A stretch of 64,000 bases of DNA, from NCBI RefSeq assembly GCF_000526915.1, contig NZ_JAGZ01000001.1, forward strand, positions 744,001-808,000. The letters run 5' to 3'. The position numbers and the translations under genes were made by a program. A model generated the notes under the pieces. That model was not told the origin of the DNA. It searched no databases and worked only from the letters and a program-made list of their open reading frames with translations. Positions 54,083 through 64,000 of this stretch are shown here, piece by piece (within the stretch, counting starts at the first letter, position 1; every line of letters begins with the position of its first letter). Origin of the DNA: Mycobacterium genavense ATCC 51234 (lineage in GTDB: Bacteria > Actinomycetota > Actinomycetes > Mycobacteriales > Mycobacteriaceae).

Positions 54083-55591
54083 ATGCAACGGATTATCGGG
54101 ACGGAGGTCGAGTACGGCATTTCGTCGCCGTCGGACCCAACTGCCAACCCGATCCTCACTTCCACTCAGGCGGTGCTGGCCTACGCGGCCGCCGCCGGCA
54201 TTCAGCGCGCCAAGCGCACCCGCTGGGACTACGAGGTGGAGTCGCCGCTGCGCGACGCCCGCGGTTTCGACCTGAGCCGCTCGGCCGGGCCGCCGCCGGT
54301 GGTCGACGCCGACGAGGTCGGCGCGGCCAACATGATCCTGACCAACGGGGCGCGGCTCTACGTCGACCACGCGCACCCGGAGTACTCCGCGCCCGAGTGC
54401 ACCGACCCGATGGACGCGGTGATCTGGGACAAGGCCGGTGAGCGCGTGATGGAGGCCGCCGCCCGCCACGTGGCCAGCGTGCCCGGGGCCGCCAAGTTGC
54501 AGCTGTACAAGAACAACGTGGACGGCAAGGGCGCCTCGTACGGATCGCACGAGAACTACCTGATGAGCCGGCAGACGCCGTTTTCGGCCATCATCTCCGG
54601 CCTGACGCCGTTTCTGGTGTCCCGGCAGGTGGTCACCGGCTCCGGTCGTGTCGGCATCGGCCCCTCCGGTGACGAGCCCGGCTTCCAGCTGTCCCAACGC
54701 TCGGACTACATCGAGGTCGAAGTCGGGCTGGAAACCACGCTGAAGCGCGGCATCATCAACACCCGCGACGAGCCGCACGCCGACGCCGACCGGTACCGCC
54801 GGCTGCACGTGATCATCGGCGACGCCAACCTCGCCGAGACGTCGACCTACCTGAAGCTGGGCACCACCGCGCTGGTGCTGGATCTGATCGAGGAAGGCCC
54901 GCAACACGGCATCGACCTGTCCGATCTGGCACTGGCGCGGCCCGTGCACGCGGTGCACGCGATCAGCCGTGACCCGTCGCTGCGGGTGGCGGTGGCCATG
55001 GCGGACGGCCGGGAACTGACCGCGCTTGCGCTGCAACGGATTTACCTCGATCGGGTGGCCAAGCTGGTCGACGGTCGTGATCCGGACCCGCGGGCATCGC
55101 ACGTTGTCGAAACGTGGGCGCACGCGCTGGACCAGCTGGAGCGCGACCCGATGGAATGCGCGGAGCTGCTGGACTGGCCGGCCAAGCTGCGGCTGCTCGA
55201 AGGGTTCCGGCAGCGGGAGAACCTGAACTGGTCGGCACCCCGACTGCACCTGGTGGACCTGCAGTATTCCGATGTCCGGCTGGACAAAGGCCTGTACAAC
55301 CGGCTGGTCGCCCGCGGCTCGATGAAGCGGCTGGTCAGCGAACACGAGGTGTTGGAGGCTGTCGACAATCCGCCGACGGACACCCGCGCGTACTTCCGCG
55401 GCGAATGCCTGCGCCGGTTCGGTGCCGACATCGCCGCGGCCAGTTGGGACTCGGTGATTTTCGATCTCGGCGGAGATTCGCTGGTGCGCATTCCGACCCT
55501 GGAGCCGTTACGCGGCAGCAAGGCGCACGTCGGAGCCCTGCTGGACTCGGTGGACAGCGCCGTCGAGCTGGTGGAACAACTCACCAGCTAA
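54083..55591 (+). CDS. dop: Dop, deamidase/depupylase of Pup
   Basis: Converts the C-terminal Gln of Pup to Glu and removes Pup from substrates. 502 residues, carboxylate-amine-ligase fold. [15 protein letters not shown] (ATP/Mg Glu), nucleophile Asp95 in [30 protein letters not shown], and [17 protein letters not shown]. It keeps the Dop-specific loop missing from PafA ([19 protein letters not shown]). ATG 54083 gives the experimentally used short start; some annotations are longer. Pup is encoded 102 bp downstream; the product is processed for PafA. Confidence 0.97.
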   Translation: MQRIIGTEVEYGISSPSDPTANPILTSTQAVLAYAAAAGIQRAKRTRWDYEVESPLRDARGFDLSRSAGPPPVVDADEVGAANMILTNGARLYVDHAHPEYSAPECTDPMDAVIWDKAGERVMEAAARHVASVPGAAKLQLYKNNVDGKGASYGSHENYLMSRQTPFSAIISGLTPFLVSRQVVTGSGRVGIGPSGDEPGFQLSQRSDYIEVEVGLETTLKRGIINTRDEPHADADRYRRLHVIIGDANLAETSTYLKLGTTALVLDLIEEGPQHGIDLSDLALARPVHAVHAISRDPSLRVAVAMADGRELTALALQRIYLDRVAKLVDGRDPDPRASHVVETWAHALDQLERDPMECAELLDWPAKLRLLEGFRQRENLNWSAPRLHLVDLQYSDVRLDKGLYNRLVARGSMKRLVSEHEVLEAVDNPPTDTRAYFRGECLRRFGADIAAASWDSVIFDLGGDSLVRIPTLEPLRGSKAHVGALLDSVDSAVELVEQLTS

Positions 55592-55693
55592 GGGTTGTTA
55601 ACCAAAGAACCTCGGGTTTGACCGGTAGGGTAGAGATACCAGCGGGCGGCTTAAGCGGTCGGTAAGCCAGCCCAGACATAGCAGGAGGCGGCG

Positions 55694-55882
55694 ATGGCGC
55701 AGGAGCAGACCAAACGTGGCGGTGGCGACGAAGACGACGTCGTCGGCACCACGGCCGCGGGCCAAGAGCGTCGCGAGAAACTGACCGAGGAAACCGACGA
55801 TCTGCTCGACGAGATTGACGACGTCCTGGAGGAAAACGCCGAGGACTTCGTCCGCGCGTATGTCCAAAAGGGCGGACAGTGA
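55694..55882 (+). CDS. pup: Pup, prokaryotic ubiquitin-like protein
   Basis: 62 residues, intrinsically disordered, ending KGGQ. The C-terminal Gln must be deamidated by Dop before ligation to lysines by PafA. The helical Mpa-binding region is [20 protein letters not shown] (about 28-47). It is preceded by AGGAGGCGGCG. Two residues shorter than M. tuberculosis Pup, from the N-terminal part. The stop overlaps the prcB start (GTGA). Confidence 0.97.
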   Translation: MAQEQTKRGGGDEDDVVGTTAAGQERREKLTEETDDLLDEIDDVLEENAEDFVRAYVQKGGQ

Positions 55883-56754
55883 CCTGGCCGTTTCCCGATC
55901 GCCTGTCCACTAACTCGGTTCTCCCCGGATTCTCTGCTGTAAATACGTCGTCTTTCGCCGACCTGTTGCGCCGTCAGGCGCCGGAATTGCTGCCGGCGGC
56001 GCTAGGAGGTGGCGGACAATCCGGTGGTGACGCCGGGCTGCCGCACGGCACCACGATCGTCGCCCTGAAATACCCCGGCGGTGTCCTGATCGCCGGTGAC
56101 CGGCGTTCGACGCAGGGCAACATGATCGCCGGCCGCGACGTCAAGAAGGTCTACATCACCGACGACTACACCGCGACCGGCATCGCCGGCACGGCCGCGG
56201 TCGCCGTCGAATTCGCCCGCCTCTACGCCGTGGAGCTCGAGCATTACGAGAAGCTGGAAGGCGTACCGCTGACATTCGCCGGCAAGGTGAACCGGCTCGC
56301 GATCATGGTGCGCGGCAACCTCGCCGCCGCGATGCAGGGCCTGGTGGCCCTGCCCCTGCTGGCCGGCTACGACATCCACGCGGCCGACCCGGAAAGCGCC
56401 GGGCGCATCGTCTCGTTCGACGCCGCGGGCGGCTGGAACATCGAGGAAGAGGGCTACCAGTCGGTGGGGTCGGGTTCGATCTTCGCCAAGTCCTCGATCA
56501 AAAAACTGTATGCCCGGGTCACCGACGTCGATTCCGCGCTGCGGGTGGCCGTGGAGGCGCTGTACGACGCCGCCGACGACGACTCCGCCACCGGTGGACC
56601 GGATCTGGTGCGCGGCATCTTCCCGACCGCGGTCACCATCGGCGCCGAAGGCGCGGCCGAGGTGCCCGAGAGCCGCATCGCCGAATTGGCCCGCGAGGTG
56701 ATCGAAAGTCGCTCACGCGCAGACACTTTCGGCCCGGACGGCGGTGAGAAGTGA
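55879..56754 (+). CDS. prcB: PrcB, proteasome beta subunit
   Basis: Catalytic ring of the 20S proteasome. 291 residues with a 57-residue propeptide removed autocatalytically before Thr58 ([15 protein letters not shown]), the active-site nucleophile. Lys in [14 protein letters not shown] region and conserved [17 protein letters not shown] further support. The start overlaps the pup stop, and the stop overlaps the prcA start (GTGA), so pup-prcB-prcA is one unit. Confidence 0.97.
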   Translation: MTWPFPDRLSTNSVLPGFSAVNTSSFADLLRRQAPELLPAALGGGGQSGGDAGLPHGTTIVALKYPGGVLIAGDRRSTQGNMIAGRDVKKVYITDDYTATGIAGTAAVAVEFARLYAVELEHYEKLEGVPLTFAGKVNRLAIMVRGNLAAAMQGLVALPLLAGYDIHAADPESAGRIVSFDAAGGWNIEEEGYQSVGSGSIFAKSSIKKLYARVTDVDSALRVAVEALYDAADDDSATGGPDLVRGIFPTAVTIGAEGAAEVPESRIAELAREVIESRSRADTFGPDGGEK

Positions 56755-57506
56755 GCTTCCCGTATTTCATCTCGCCTGAACAGGCGATGCGTGAGCGCAG
56801 CGAGCTCGCACGCAAGGGCATCGCCCGGGGCCGCAGCGTGGTGGCGCTCGCCTACGCCGGTGGCGTGCTGTTCGTCGCCGAGAACCCGTCGAGGTCCCTG
56901 CAGAAGATCAGCGAACTCTACGACCGCGTGGGCTTCGCGGCCGCGGGCAAGTTCAACGAGTTCGACAATCTGCGCCGCGGCGGCATCCAGTTCGCCGACA
57001 CCCGCGGTTACGCCTACGACCGTCGCGACGTCACCGGCCGGCAGCTAGCCAACGTGTACGCGCAGACCCTCGGCACCATCTTCACCGAGCAGGCCAAACC
57101 GTATGAGGTGGAGCTGTGTGTGGCGGAGGTCGCGCACTACGGCGAGACCAAACCGCCGGAGATGTACCGGATCACCTACGACGGGTCTATCGCCGACGAG
57201 CCGCACTTCGTCGTGATGGGCGGCACCACCGAGCCGATCACGACCGCCCTCAAGGAGTCCTACGCCGAAAACGCGGATCTGCGCGACGCCTTGGGCATCG
57301 CCGTCGACGCGCTGCGGGCCGGCAGTAGCAACGGCGGCGACGAGCCCAGCCTCGACGTGGCCAACCTCGAGGTCGCCATCCTGGACGCCAACCGGCCGCG
57401 ACGGGCGTTCCGGCGCATCGGTGGGCCCACCGTGGAAAACCTGCTGCAGGATTCGAAGGGCGCGAAAGCCAAGGGCGATTCCACGGATTCTGACGACGAG
57501 TCCTGA
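56751..57506 (+). CDS. prcA: PrcA, proteasome alpha subunit
   Basis: Outer ring of the 20S core, docking site for Mpa and other activators through its gated N-terminus [21 protein letters not shown]. 251 residues with the alpha-type HRS fold: [35 protein letters not shown]. Acidic Ser/Asp tail at the end. GTG 56751 overlaps prcB. In M. tuberculosis a block of mobile and PE/PPE genes separates prcA from pafA; here pafA follows after 65 bp. Confidence 0.97.
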   Translation: MSFPYFISPEQAMRERSELARKGIARGRSVVALAYAGGVLFVAENPSRSLQKISELYDRVGFAAAGKFNEFDNLRRGGIQFADTRGYAYDRRDVTGRQLANVYAQTLGTIFTEQAKPYEVELCVAEVAHYGETKPPEMYRITYDGSIADEPHFVVMGGTTEPITTALKESYAENADLRDALGIAVDALRAGSSNGGDEPSLDVANLEVAILDANRPRRAFRRIGGPTVENLLQDSKGAKAKGDSTDSDDES

Positions 57507-57571
57507 CCGGTTTCGCGCCGGTGGGCGCGGCGGCTGACCGGCGCGCTCAGACAACCAGTACCCTCGATGAT

Positions 57572-58930
57572 GTGCAGCGACGAATCATGGGCATCGAGAC
57601 CGAGTTCGGTGTCACCTGCACGTTCCACGGCCATCGCCGCCTGTCCCCGGACGAGGTAGCCCGCTACCTTTTCCGCCGGGTGGTGTCATGGGGCCGCAGC
57701 TCCAACGTGTTCTTGCGCAACGGCGCCCGGCTGTACCTCGACGTGGGCAGCCACCCCGAGTACGCCACCGCCGAATGCGACAGCCTGGTGCAGCTGGTCA
57801 CCCACGACCGGGCCGGGGAATGGGTGCTGGAAGACCTGCTGGTCGACGCCGAGCAGCGACTCGCCGACGAGGGCATCGGCGGGGACATCTACCTGTTCAA
57901 GAACAACACCGATTCGGCGGGCAACTCCTACGGCTGCCACGAGAATTACCTGATCGTGCGGGCCGGGGAGTTCTCCCGGATCTCGGACGTGCTGCTGCCC
58001 TTCCTGGTCACCCGCCAGCTGATCTGCGGGGCCGGCAAGGTGCTGCAGACCCCCAAGGCCGCGACGTTTTGCCTGTCGCAGCGCGCCGAGCACATCTGGG
58101 AAGGCGTGTCGTCGGCCACCACCCGCAGCCGCCCGATCATCAACACCCGCGACGAACCGCACGCCGACGCCGAGAAGTACCGACGGCTGCACGTCATCGT
58201 CGGCGACTCCAACATGTGCGAGACCACCACGATGCTCAAGGTAGGCACCGCCGCGCTGGTGCTGGAGATGATCGAGTCCGGCGTCCCATTCCGCGACTTC
58301 TCGCTGGACAACCCCATCCGCGCCATCCGCGAGGTCAGCCACGACATCACCGGGCGCCGGCCGGTGCGCCTGGCCGGCGGGCGTCAGGCCAGCGCGCTGG
58401 ACATCCAGCGTGAGTACTACAGCCGCGCCGTCGAGCACCTGCAGACGCGCGAGTCCAACGCCCAGATCGAGCAGGTCGTCGACCTGTGGGGCCGGCAACT
58501 GGACGCCGTCGAAAGCCAGGATTTCGCCAAGGTCGACACCGAGATCGACTGGGTGATCAAGCGCAAGCTGTTCCAGCGTTACCAGGACCGCTACAACATG
58601 GAGCTGTCGGACCCCAAGATCGCCCAGCTGGACCTGGCCTACCACGACATCAAGCGTGGTCGGGGCGTCTTCGACCTGCTGCAGCGCAAGGGCCTGGCGG
58701 CGCGCGTCACCACCGACGAGGACATTGCCGAAGCGGTGGACAGTCCGCCTCAGACCACCCGGGCGCGGCTGCGCGGCGAATTCATCAGCGCCGCCCAGGC
58801 GGCCGGCCGCGACTTCACCGTCGACTGGGTGCACCTCAAGCTCAACGACCAGGCGCAGCGCACCGTGCTGTGCAAGGACCCGTTCCGGGCGGTCGACGAG
58901 CGGGTGAAGCGACTCATCGCCAGCATGTAG
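57572..58930 (+). CDS. pafA: PafA, Pup-protein ligase
   Basis: Attaches deamidated Pup via its C-terminal Glu to substrate lysines using ATP. 452 residues, equal to M. tuberculosis Paf[11 protein letters not shown] (metal Glu), nucleophile Asp57 in [45 protein letters not shown] 57572 gives the standard N-terminus VQRRIMG; an upstream GTG is in frame but without similarity. pafB follows after 51 bp. Confidence 0.97.
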   Translation: MQRRIMGIETEFGVTCTFHGHRRLSPDEVARYLFRRVVSWGRSSNVFLRNGARLYLDVGSHPEYATAECDSLVQLVTHDRAGEWVLEDLLVDAEQRLADEGIGGDIYLFKNNTDSAGNSYGCHENYLIVRAGEFSRISDVLLPFLVTRQLICGAGKVLQTPKAATFCLSQRAEHIWEGVSSATTRSRPIINTRDEPHADAEKYRRLHVIVGDSNMCETTTMLKVGTAALVLEMIESGVPFRDFSLDNPIRAIREVSHDITGRRPVRLAGGRQASALDIQREYYSRAVEHLQTRESNAQIEQVVDLWGRQLDAVESQDFAKVDTEIDWVIKRKLFQRYQDRYNMELSDPKIAQLDLAYHDIKRGRGVFDLLQRKGLAARVTTDEDIAEAVDSPPQTTRARLRGEFISAAQAAGRDFTVDWVHLKLNDQAQRTVLCKDPFRAVDERVKRLIASM

Positions 58931-58981
58931 GCCCCGCGAGTCGGTGCGCGCGCCGGGTGCGGGCCATCTAACCTGGAGCAA

Positions 58982-59971
58982 ATGGCGACCTCGAAAGTCG
59001 AACGGCTGGTCAACCTCGTCATCGCCTTGCTGTCCACTCGCGGCTACATCACCGCGGAGAAGATCCGGACCAGCGTGGCCGGCTATTCCGAAAGCCCAAG
59101 CCTCGAAGCGTTTTCCCGGATGTTCGAGCGTGACAAGAACGAGCTGCGCGACCTCGGCATCCCGCTCGAGGTCGGCCGGGTCTCGTCGCTGGACCCCAGC
59201 GAGGGGTACCGCATCAACCGCGACGCCTATTCGCTGCCGCCGGTCGAACTCACCGCAGACGAGGCGGCTGCGGTTGCCGTCGCCACCAAGCTGTGGGAAT
59301 CGCCCGAACTGATCACCGCAACGCAGGGCGCGCTGCTCAAGCTGCGCGCCGCCGGGGCAGACGTCGACCCCGAGGCCCCGGTGGCCATCGCCTCCCCGGA
59401 GGGCGTGCCGGGTCTGCGCGGGTCCGAGGATGTGCTCGGAATCTTGTTGTCCGCCATCGATTCTCGACAGGTCGTGCGGTTTCCGCATCGGCCGTCACGC
59501 ACCGAGCCGTACACGATGCGCACCGTCGAGCCGTGGGGCGTGGTCACCGAGAAGGGTCGTTGGTATCTGGTCGGCCACGACCGTGACCGCGACGCCACCC
59601 GCACATTCCGGCTGTCCCGCATCGGCGCCGACGTCGAGCCGATCGGCCCGGCCGGGGCGGTCACCGTCCCCAACGACGTCGACCTGCGCAAGATCGTCGC
59701 GCAGATCGTGGCCGAGACGCCCACCGGCGCGCAGGCCCTGGTCTGGGTCGCCGACGGGCGGGCCACCGCGCTGCGTCGCGCCGGACGATCCACCGGTGCC
59801 CAGCAGCTGGGCGGCCGCGACGGCGAGGTGATCGAGCTCGGCATCAGCTCCACCGACCGGCTGGCCCGCGAAATCGCCGGATACGGCGTCGACGCCGTCG
59901 TGCTCGAGCCGCAGTCGCTGCGCGACGACGTGCTGGCCCGGCTGCGCGCCCAAGCGGAGGCCCCGGCGTGA
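58982..59971 (+). CDS. pafB: PafB, WYL-domain regulator
   Basis: 329 residues. N-terminal winged helix-turn-helix (VERLVNLVIALLSTRGYITAEKIRT, about 5-60) and a central WYL domain (EPWGVVTEKGRWYLVGHDRDR). With PafC it forms the heterodimeric activator of the LexA-independent DNA-damage response in mycobacteria. Its gene is coupled to pafA and overlaps pafC (GTGA). Confidence 0.95.
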   Translation: MATSKVERLVNLVIALLSTRGYITAEKIRTSVAGYSESPSLEAFSRMFERDKNELRDLGIPLEVGRVSSLDPSEGYRINRDAYSLPPVELTADEAAAVAVATKLWESPELITATQGALLKLRAAGADVDPEAPVAIASPEGVPGLRGSEDVLGILLSAIDSRQVVRFPHRPSRTEPYTMRTVEPWGVVTEKGRWYLVGHDRDRDATRTFRLSRIGADVEPIGPAGAVTVPNDVDLRKIVAQIVAETPTGAQALVWVADGRATALRRAGRSTGAQQLGGRDGEVIELGISSTDRLAREIAGYGVDAVVLEPQSLRDDVLARLRAQAEAPA

Positions 59972-60939
59972 CCGCTGTCTCCACCCGCCTGGTCCGGCTG
60001 CTCAACATGGTGCCGTATTTCCAGGCCAACCCGCGGATCACCCGGGCCGAGGCCGCCGCCGAGCTGGGGGTGACGGTCAAGCAGCTGGAAGAGGACCTCA
60101 ACCAGCTGTGGATGTGCGGCCTGCCCGGTTACTTCCCGGGCGATCTGATCGACTTCGAGTTCTCCGGCGACACCATCGAGGTGACGTTTTCGGCGGGCAT
60201 CGATCGCCCGCTGAAGCTGACCTCGCCGGAGGCCACCGGTCTGCTGGTAGCGCTGCGGGCGCTGGCCGACATCCCGGGTGTGGTCGATCCGGAGGCGGCC
60301 CGCAGCGCGATCGCCAAGATCGCCGCGGCGGCCGGTGCGGTCGGGCAGGACGCGACGAGTTCGGTCACCGCGATCGACGACCCGGCGCCCATCGAGAACC
60401 GCGCCGCGGCCACCGTACGCACGGCCGTGCAGTACAAACACGCGCTGGCCATCGACTACTACTCGGCCTCGCACGACACCCTGACCAGCCGAATAGTCGA
60501 CCCCATCCGGGTGTTGCTGATCGGCGGTCACAGCTATCTGGAGGCGTGGTCGCGCGAGGCCGAGGGCGTGCGGCTGTTCCGGTTCGACCGGATCGTGGAG
60601 GCCACCGAACTCGGCGAGCCGGCCGCCCCGCCGCAGCCGGTGCTGCAGGCCCCGCCGGACACGTCGCTGTTCGACGGCGACCCGTCGCTGCCGTCGGCCA
60701 GGCTGCGGGTGTCGCCGTCGGCGTCGTGGGTGTTCGAGTACTACCCGATGCGCGACGTGCGCGAGTTGCCGGACGGGTCGTGCGAGGCGGTCATGACCTA
60801 CGCCTCCGAGGAGTGGATGACGCGCCTGGTGCTGGGTTTCGGGTCGGACGTGCGGGTCGTCGAACCGCACTCCCTTGCGCAGCGGGTACGCGCTGCCGCG
60901 GTGGCCGCGTTGGAGTCTTACCAGGCAGTGACGTCCTGA
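59968..60939 (+). CDS. pafC: PafC, WYL-domain regulator
   Basis: 323 residues, paralogue and partner of PafB. Helix-turn-helix FQANPRITRAEAAAELGVTVKQL near residue 13-35, WYL domain with YYSASHDTLTSRIVDPIRVL and GHSYLEAWSREAEGVRLFRFDRI. GTG 59968 overlaps the pafB stop. tatA begins 73 bp downstream, so readthrough into the tat genes is possible. Confidence 0.95.
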   Translation: MTAVSTRLVRLLNMVPYFQANPRITRAEAAAELGVTVKQLEEDLNQLWMCGLPGYFPGDLIDFEFSGDTIEVTFSAGIDRPLKLTSPEATGLLVALRALADIPGVVDPEAARSAIAKIAAAAGAVGQDATSSVTAIDDPAPIENRAAATVRTAVQYKHALAIDYYSASHDTLTSRIVDPIRVLLIGGHSYLEAWSREAEGVRLFRFDRIVEATELGEPAAPPQPVLQAPPDTSLFDGDPSLPSARLRVSPSASWVFEYYPMRDVRELPDGSCEAVMTYASEEWMTRLVLGFGSDVRVVEPHSLAQRVRAAAVAALESYQAVTS

Positions 60940-61012
60940 TCGCCGCGGCGCGGGCACACCGGCTGTCGGCCGCGCTGCGGTAGCATCGGGTGGACGTCTG
61001 GAGGTAAACAAA

Positions 61013-61267
61013 GTGGGCAGTCTAAGTCCGTGGCACTGGGCGATCCTCGCGGTCGTCGTGATTCTGCTGTTCGGCGCCAAGAAGCTCCCGGATGCAGCGC
61101 GCTCGTTGGGCAAATCGATGCGCATTTTCAAGTCCGAACTGCGCGAAATGCAGACGGAGAACAAATCCGACGCGCCTTCCATCGAATCCCCTGCGCCCGT
61201 GCAGTCGCAGCGGGTCGACCCGTCGCCGGCTTCCGAGCAGGGCCACAGCGAAGCGCGCCCCGCTTAG
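61013..61267 (+). CDS. tatA: TatA, twin-arginine translocase pore subunit
   Basis: 84 residues. N-terminal membrane helix SPWHWAILAVVVILLFGAKKLP (about 5-26) with the hinge-FGxxKLPD, amphipathic helix AARSLGKSMRIFKSEL, and polar tail. GTG start preceded by TGGAGG. Multimers form the transient pore for folded proteins. tatC follows 43 bp downstream; no tatB lies nearby. Confidence 0.96.
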   Translation: MGSLSPWHWAILAVVVILLFGAKKLPDAARSLGKSMRIFKSELREMQTENKSDAPSIESPAPVQSQRVDPSPASEQGHSEARPA

Positions 61268-61310
61268 CCGGGCTTCGGCCACGGTGCCCGAGTGCCACTG
61301 ACCGAGCGTC

Positions 61311-62279
61311 GTGAAAGCATTCAAGACTTCAGCGCGCACTGCTGCGCTGCTGAGGCATCTCAACCCGCGCAACAGGCGCAGTCGCACCAATCCCGACGCG
61401 ACGATGTCGCTCGTCGAGCATCTGACCGAGCTGCGCACCCGGCTCCTGATCTCGCTGGCCGCGATCCTGGTCACCACGATTCTCGGTTTCGTCTGGTACG
61501 GGCATTCGCTGTTCGGGCTGGAGAGCCTGGGTGAGTGGCTGCGCCATCCCTACTGCTCGCTGCCGCAGTCGGCGCGCGCGGACATCAGCGCCGACGGGCA
61601 GTGCCGATTGCTGGCCACCGCGCCGTTCGACCAATTCATGCTGCGGCTCAAGGTCGGGATGACGGCCGGGATCGTGCTGGCCTGCCCGGTGTGGTTCTAC
61701 GAGCTGTGGGCGTTCATCACACCCGGGCTGTATCAGAAGGAACGCCGCTTCGCGATCGGGTTCGTGATCCCCGCCGCGCTGCTGTTCGTCGGGGGCGCGG
61801 TGCTGGCCTACTTCGTGCTGTCGCAGGCACTGGGCTTTTTGCTGACCGTCGGCAGCGACGTGCAGGCGACGGCGCTGTCCGGCGACCGCTATTTCGGCTT
61901 CCTGATCAACCTGTTGCTGGTGTTCGGCTTCAGCTTCGAGTTCCCACTGCTGATCGTCATGCTCAACATGGTTGGTGTGCTGCCCTACCAGAAGCTGAAG
62001 GCGTGGCGGCGCGGGCTGATCTTCGCGATGTTCGTGTTCGCGGCGATCTTCACGCCCGGCTCGGATCCGTTTTCGATGACCGCCCTGGGCGTCGCGCTGT
62101 CGGTGCTGCAGGAGTTGGCCATTCAGATCGCCCGTGTTCACGACAAGCGAAAAGCCAAGCGCGAAGCCCAAACCGAGATCCGCGACGACGAAGCGTCGGT
62201 CATCGAGCCGCCCGGACCCATACCCGCGCCGTCGCCCGAGCCGTCGCTGCACGCCGGGCAACACGACGACGTCACGTAA
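61311..62279 (+). CDS. tatC: TatC, twin-arginine signal receptor
   Basis: 322 residues, six membrane helices. Conserved [14 protein letters not shown] at the N-terminus (binding of the twin-arginine signal), [18 protein letters not shown] and [21 protein letters not shown]. The basic N-terminal extension (1-30) differs from M. tuberculosis and the C-terminal cytoplasmic tail is about ten residues longer. GTG 61311 start, without a strong ribosome binding site. helY begins right after the stop. Confidence 0.96.
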   Translation: MKAFKTSARTAALLRHLNPRNRRSRTNPDATMSLVEHLTELRTRLLISLAAILVTTILGFVWYGHSLFGLESLGEWLRHPYCSLPQSARADISADGQCRLLATAPFDQFMLRLKVGMTAGIVLACPVWFYELWAFITPGLYQKERRFAIGFVIPAALLFVGGAVLAYFVLSQALGFLLTVGSDVQATALSGDRYFGFLINLLLVFGFSFEFPLLIVMLNMVGVLPYQKLKAWRRGLIFAMFVFAAIFTPGSDPFSMTALGVALSVLQELAIQIARVHDKRKAKREAQTEIRDDEASVIEPPGPIPAPSPEPSLHAGQHDDVT

Positions 62280-64000
62280 ATGGCCGCGGCACCTGACGGC
62301 GGCGTCACCGAACTGACCGAGCTGCCTCGGTTCACCGCCGAATTGCCGTTCGCCCTCGACGATTTCCAGACGCGGGCCTGCGCGGCGCTCGAACGGGGTC
62401 ATGGCGTATTGGTTTGTGCGCCAACGGGTGCCGGCAAGACCGTGGTCGGCGAATTCGCCGTCCACCTGGCGCTGGCCGCCGGTGGCAAGTGCTTCTACAC
62501 GACCCCGCTCAAGGCGTTGAGCAACCAGAAGCACACCGACCTGACCGCGCGCTACGGCCGCGAGAAGATCGGGCTGCTGACCGGCGACATGTCCGTCAAC
62601 GCCGATGCGCCCGTGGTGGTCATGACCACCGAGGTGCTGCGCAACATGCTCTACGCGGATTCTGCTGCGCTGCAAGGACTTTCCTATGTAGTGATGGACG
62701 AGGTGCATTTCCTTGCCGACCGGATGCGGGGTCCGGTGTGGGAAGAGGTGATCCTGCATCTGCCCGACGAGGTGCGACTGGTCAGCCTGTCGGCGACGGT
62801 GAGCAACGCCGAGGAGTTTGGCGGCTGGATCCAGACCGTGCGCGGGGACACCACGGTCGTGGTCGACGAGCACCGGCCGGTGCCGCTGTGGCAGCACGTT
62901 CTGGTCGGCAAGCGCCTGTTTGACTTGTTCGACTACGAGCACGACAAGCCGGCCGCCGATCGTCAGCCGCGGGTGAATCCTGAACTGCTGCGCCATATTG
63001 CGCAGCGCCGCGAGGCGGACCGGATGGGCGACTGGCGCGGCCCCCGCCGGCAGACGGGAAGGGGCAGGCCGGAGCGGCCGCGCTTCTACCGGCCGCCGCC
63101 GCGGCCCGACGTGATCGCGACGCTGGACTCCGAAGGACTGTTGCCGGCTATCACATTCGTGTTCTCCCGCGCCGGCTGCGACGCCGCGGTCCAGCAGTGC
63201 CTGCGCTCGCCGCTGCGGCTCACCAGCGAGGAGGAACGCGCCCAGATCGCCGAGGTGATCGAGCACCGCTGCGGCGATCTCCCCGAGGCCGACCTTGCGG
63301 TGCTCGGCTACTACGAGTGGCGCGAGGGGTTGCTGCGCGGTCTGGCCGCCCACCACGCCGGGATGTTGCCCGCCTTCCGGCACACGGTCGAGGAGCTGTT
63401 CACCGCCGGGCTGGTCAGGGCGGTGTTCGCCACCGAGACGCTGGCGCTGGGCATCAACATGCCCGCTCGCACCGTCGTGCTCGAGCGGCTGGTGAAGTTC
63501 AACGGCGAGGCGCACGTGCCGCTGACGCCGGGGGAGTACACGCAGCTGACCGGGCGCGCCGGGCGGCGCGGCATCGACGTCGAGGGTCACGCGGTGGTGC
63601 TTTGGCATCCGGCCGAGGAGACCTCCGAACCGTCGGCGGTGGCCGGGCTGGCGTCCACCCGGACGTTTCCGCTGCGCAGTTCGTTCGCGCCGTCGTACAA
63701 CATGACGATCAACCTGGTGCAGCACATGGGCCCGGAGCAGGTGCATCAGCTGTTGGAGCAGTCGTTTGCCCAGTATCAGGCCGACCGCTCCGTCGTCGGG
63801 CTGGTGAAGGGCATCGATCGCGGCAAGCGGATGCAGGACGAGATCGCCACCGAACTCGGTGGGGCCGACGCGCCGATCCTGGAATACGCCCGGATGCGCG
63901 CGCGGATCACCGAGCTGGAACGCGCGCAGTCCCGGGCGTCGCGGCTGCACCGGCGCCAGGCCGCCAACGAGGCGCTGGCCGGGCTGCGCCGCGGTGACAT
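62280..64000 (+). CDS. helY: HelY, DEVH-box (Ski2-like) helicase, 5' part
   Basis: First 573 residues; continues beyond the window. Superfamily 2 helicase: Q-motif-like FALDDFQTRACAAL, Walker A APTGAGKT (47-54), DEVH box in VMDEVHFLAD (about 140), SLSATVSN (motif III), ATETLALGINMPARTVV and QLTGRAGRRGID (motif VI). Ski2-like RNA/DNA helicase. ATG 62280 follows the tatC stop directly. In actinobacteria it is regularly found after tatAC. Confidence 0.94.
   Translation, partial: MAAAPDGGVTELTELPRFTAELPFALDDFQTRACAALERGHGVLVCAPTGAGKTVVGEFAVHLALAAGGKCFYTTPLKALSNQKHTDLTARYGREKIGLLTGDMSVNADAPVVVMTTEVLRNMLYADSAALQGLSYVVMDEVHFLADRMRGPVWEEVILHLPDEVRLVSLSATVSNAEEFGGWIQTVRGDTTVVVDEHRPVPLWQHVLVGKRLFDLFDYEHDKPAADRQPRVNPELLRHIAQRREADRMGDWRGPRRQTGRGRPERPRFYRPPPRPDVIATLDSEGLLPAITFVFSRAGCDAAVQQCLRSPLRLTSEEERAQIAEVIEHRCGDLPEADLAVLGYYEWREGLLRGLAAHHAGMLPAFRHTVEELFTAGLVRAVFATETLALGINMPARTVVLERLVKFNGEAHVPLTPGEYTQLTGRAGRRGIDVEGHAVVLWHPAEETSEPSAVAGLASTRTFPLRSSFAPSYNMTINLVQHMGPEQVHQLLEQSFAQYQADRSVVGLVKGIDRGKRMQDEIATELGGADAPILEYARMRARITELERAQSRASRLHRRQAANEALAGLRRGD

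Noticed and set aside
55610..55645. TTGACC box upstream of pup as a promoter
   Set aside because: No -10 element at acceptable spacing; too weak to list as a feature.
61329..63950. 873-codon minus-strand open frame opposite tatC and helY
   Set aside because: Shadow of high third-position GC; no start signal or domain, and it overlaps two well-supported genes.

Overview
The window is GC-rich chromosomal DNA from a slow-growing Mycobacterium, probably of the M. avium-complex type. The gene order follows the M. tuberculosis ftsW-to-helY segment (roughly Rv2154c to Rv2092c, recalled from knowledge rather than searched) almost gene for gene. The encoded proteins are classical mycobacterial ones: Wag31, SepF, MshC, Mpa, Dop, Pup, PrcB, PrcA and PafA.

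Layout. 1-10141 is the division and cell-wall cluster: ftsW (3' end), murG, murC, ftsQ, ftsZ, pgeF, a YggS protein, sepF, a YggT protein, wag31 and a small membrane protein, mostly on the + strand with overlapping genes. 10144-13099 holds a phosphoribosyltransferase, a 400 bp stretch with no recognisable gene, an IS3-family element inserted in the relic of an IS481-type element, and tRNA-Leu(GAG). 13232-27968 is metabolic and envelope: M20 peptidase, PEBP, pyrD, lppL, a broken uppP, a phosphoglycerate-mutase-like enzyme, DUF3090, a SCO1664-type protein, a broken cysQ, an aldehyde dehydrogenase, mshC (mycothiol), an AnsP-type permease and a PAC2 protein. 28166-33988 has a candidate S-adenosylhomocysteine (SAH) riboswitch, an Escherichia-type MetH and a MalQ. 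34018-43082 has a methyltransferase that has lost its start codon and a heavily damaged, internally inverted mce operon (yrbEA, yrbEB, mceA-F). 43384-49907 has a TetR regulator, hisE, hisG, an NAD(P)H-disulfide-type oxidoreductase, a RecB-like nuclease, trmI, DUF503 and lppK. 50219-64000 is the pupylation-proteasome locus (mpa, dop, pup, prcB, prcA, pafA, pafB, pafC), followed by tatA, tatC and the start of helY.

How it works together. The first block builds septal peptidoglycan and positions the divisome and the polar growth machinery. The last block tags proteins with Pup (Dop deamidates it, PafA ligates it) and feeds them through Mpa into the PrcAB proteasome. PafB and PafC form a DNA-damage-responsive activator.

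The most notable signals are gene decay and one RNA switch. Core genes are intact, whereas uppP, cysQ, nearly every mce/yrbE gene, the IS3 orfB and a Rv2113-like membrane protein carry frameshifts, nonsense codons or a stop made by a 22-bp tandem repeat. Clustering in dispensable genes argues for real reductive evolution, as in host-restricted MAC relatives such as M. lepraemurium, but indel errors in the assembly cannot be excluded from the sequence alone. Upstream of metH the leader folds like an SAH riboswitch with a compensated pseudoknot.
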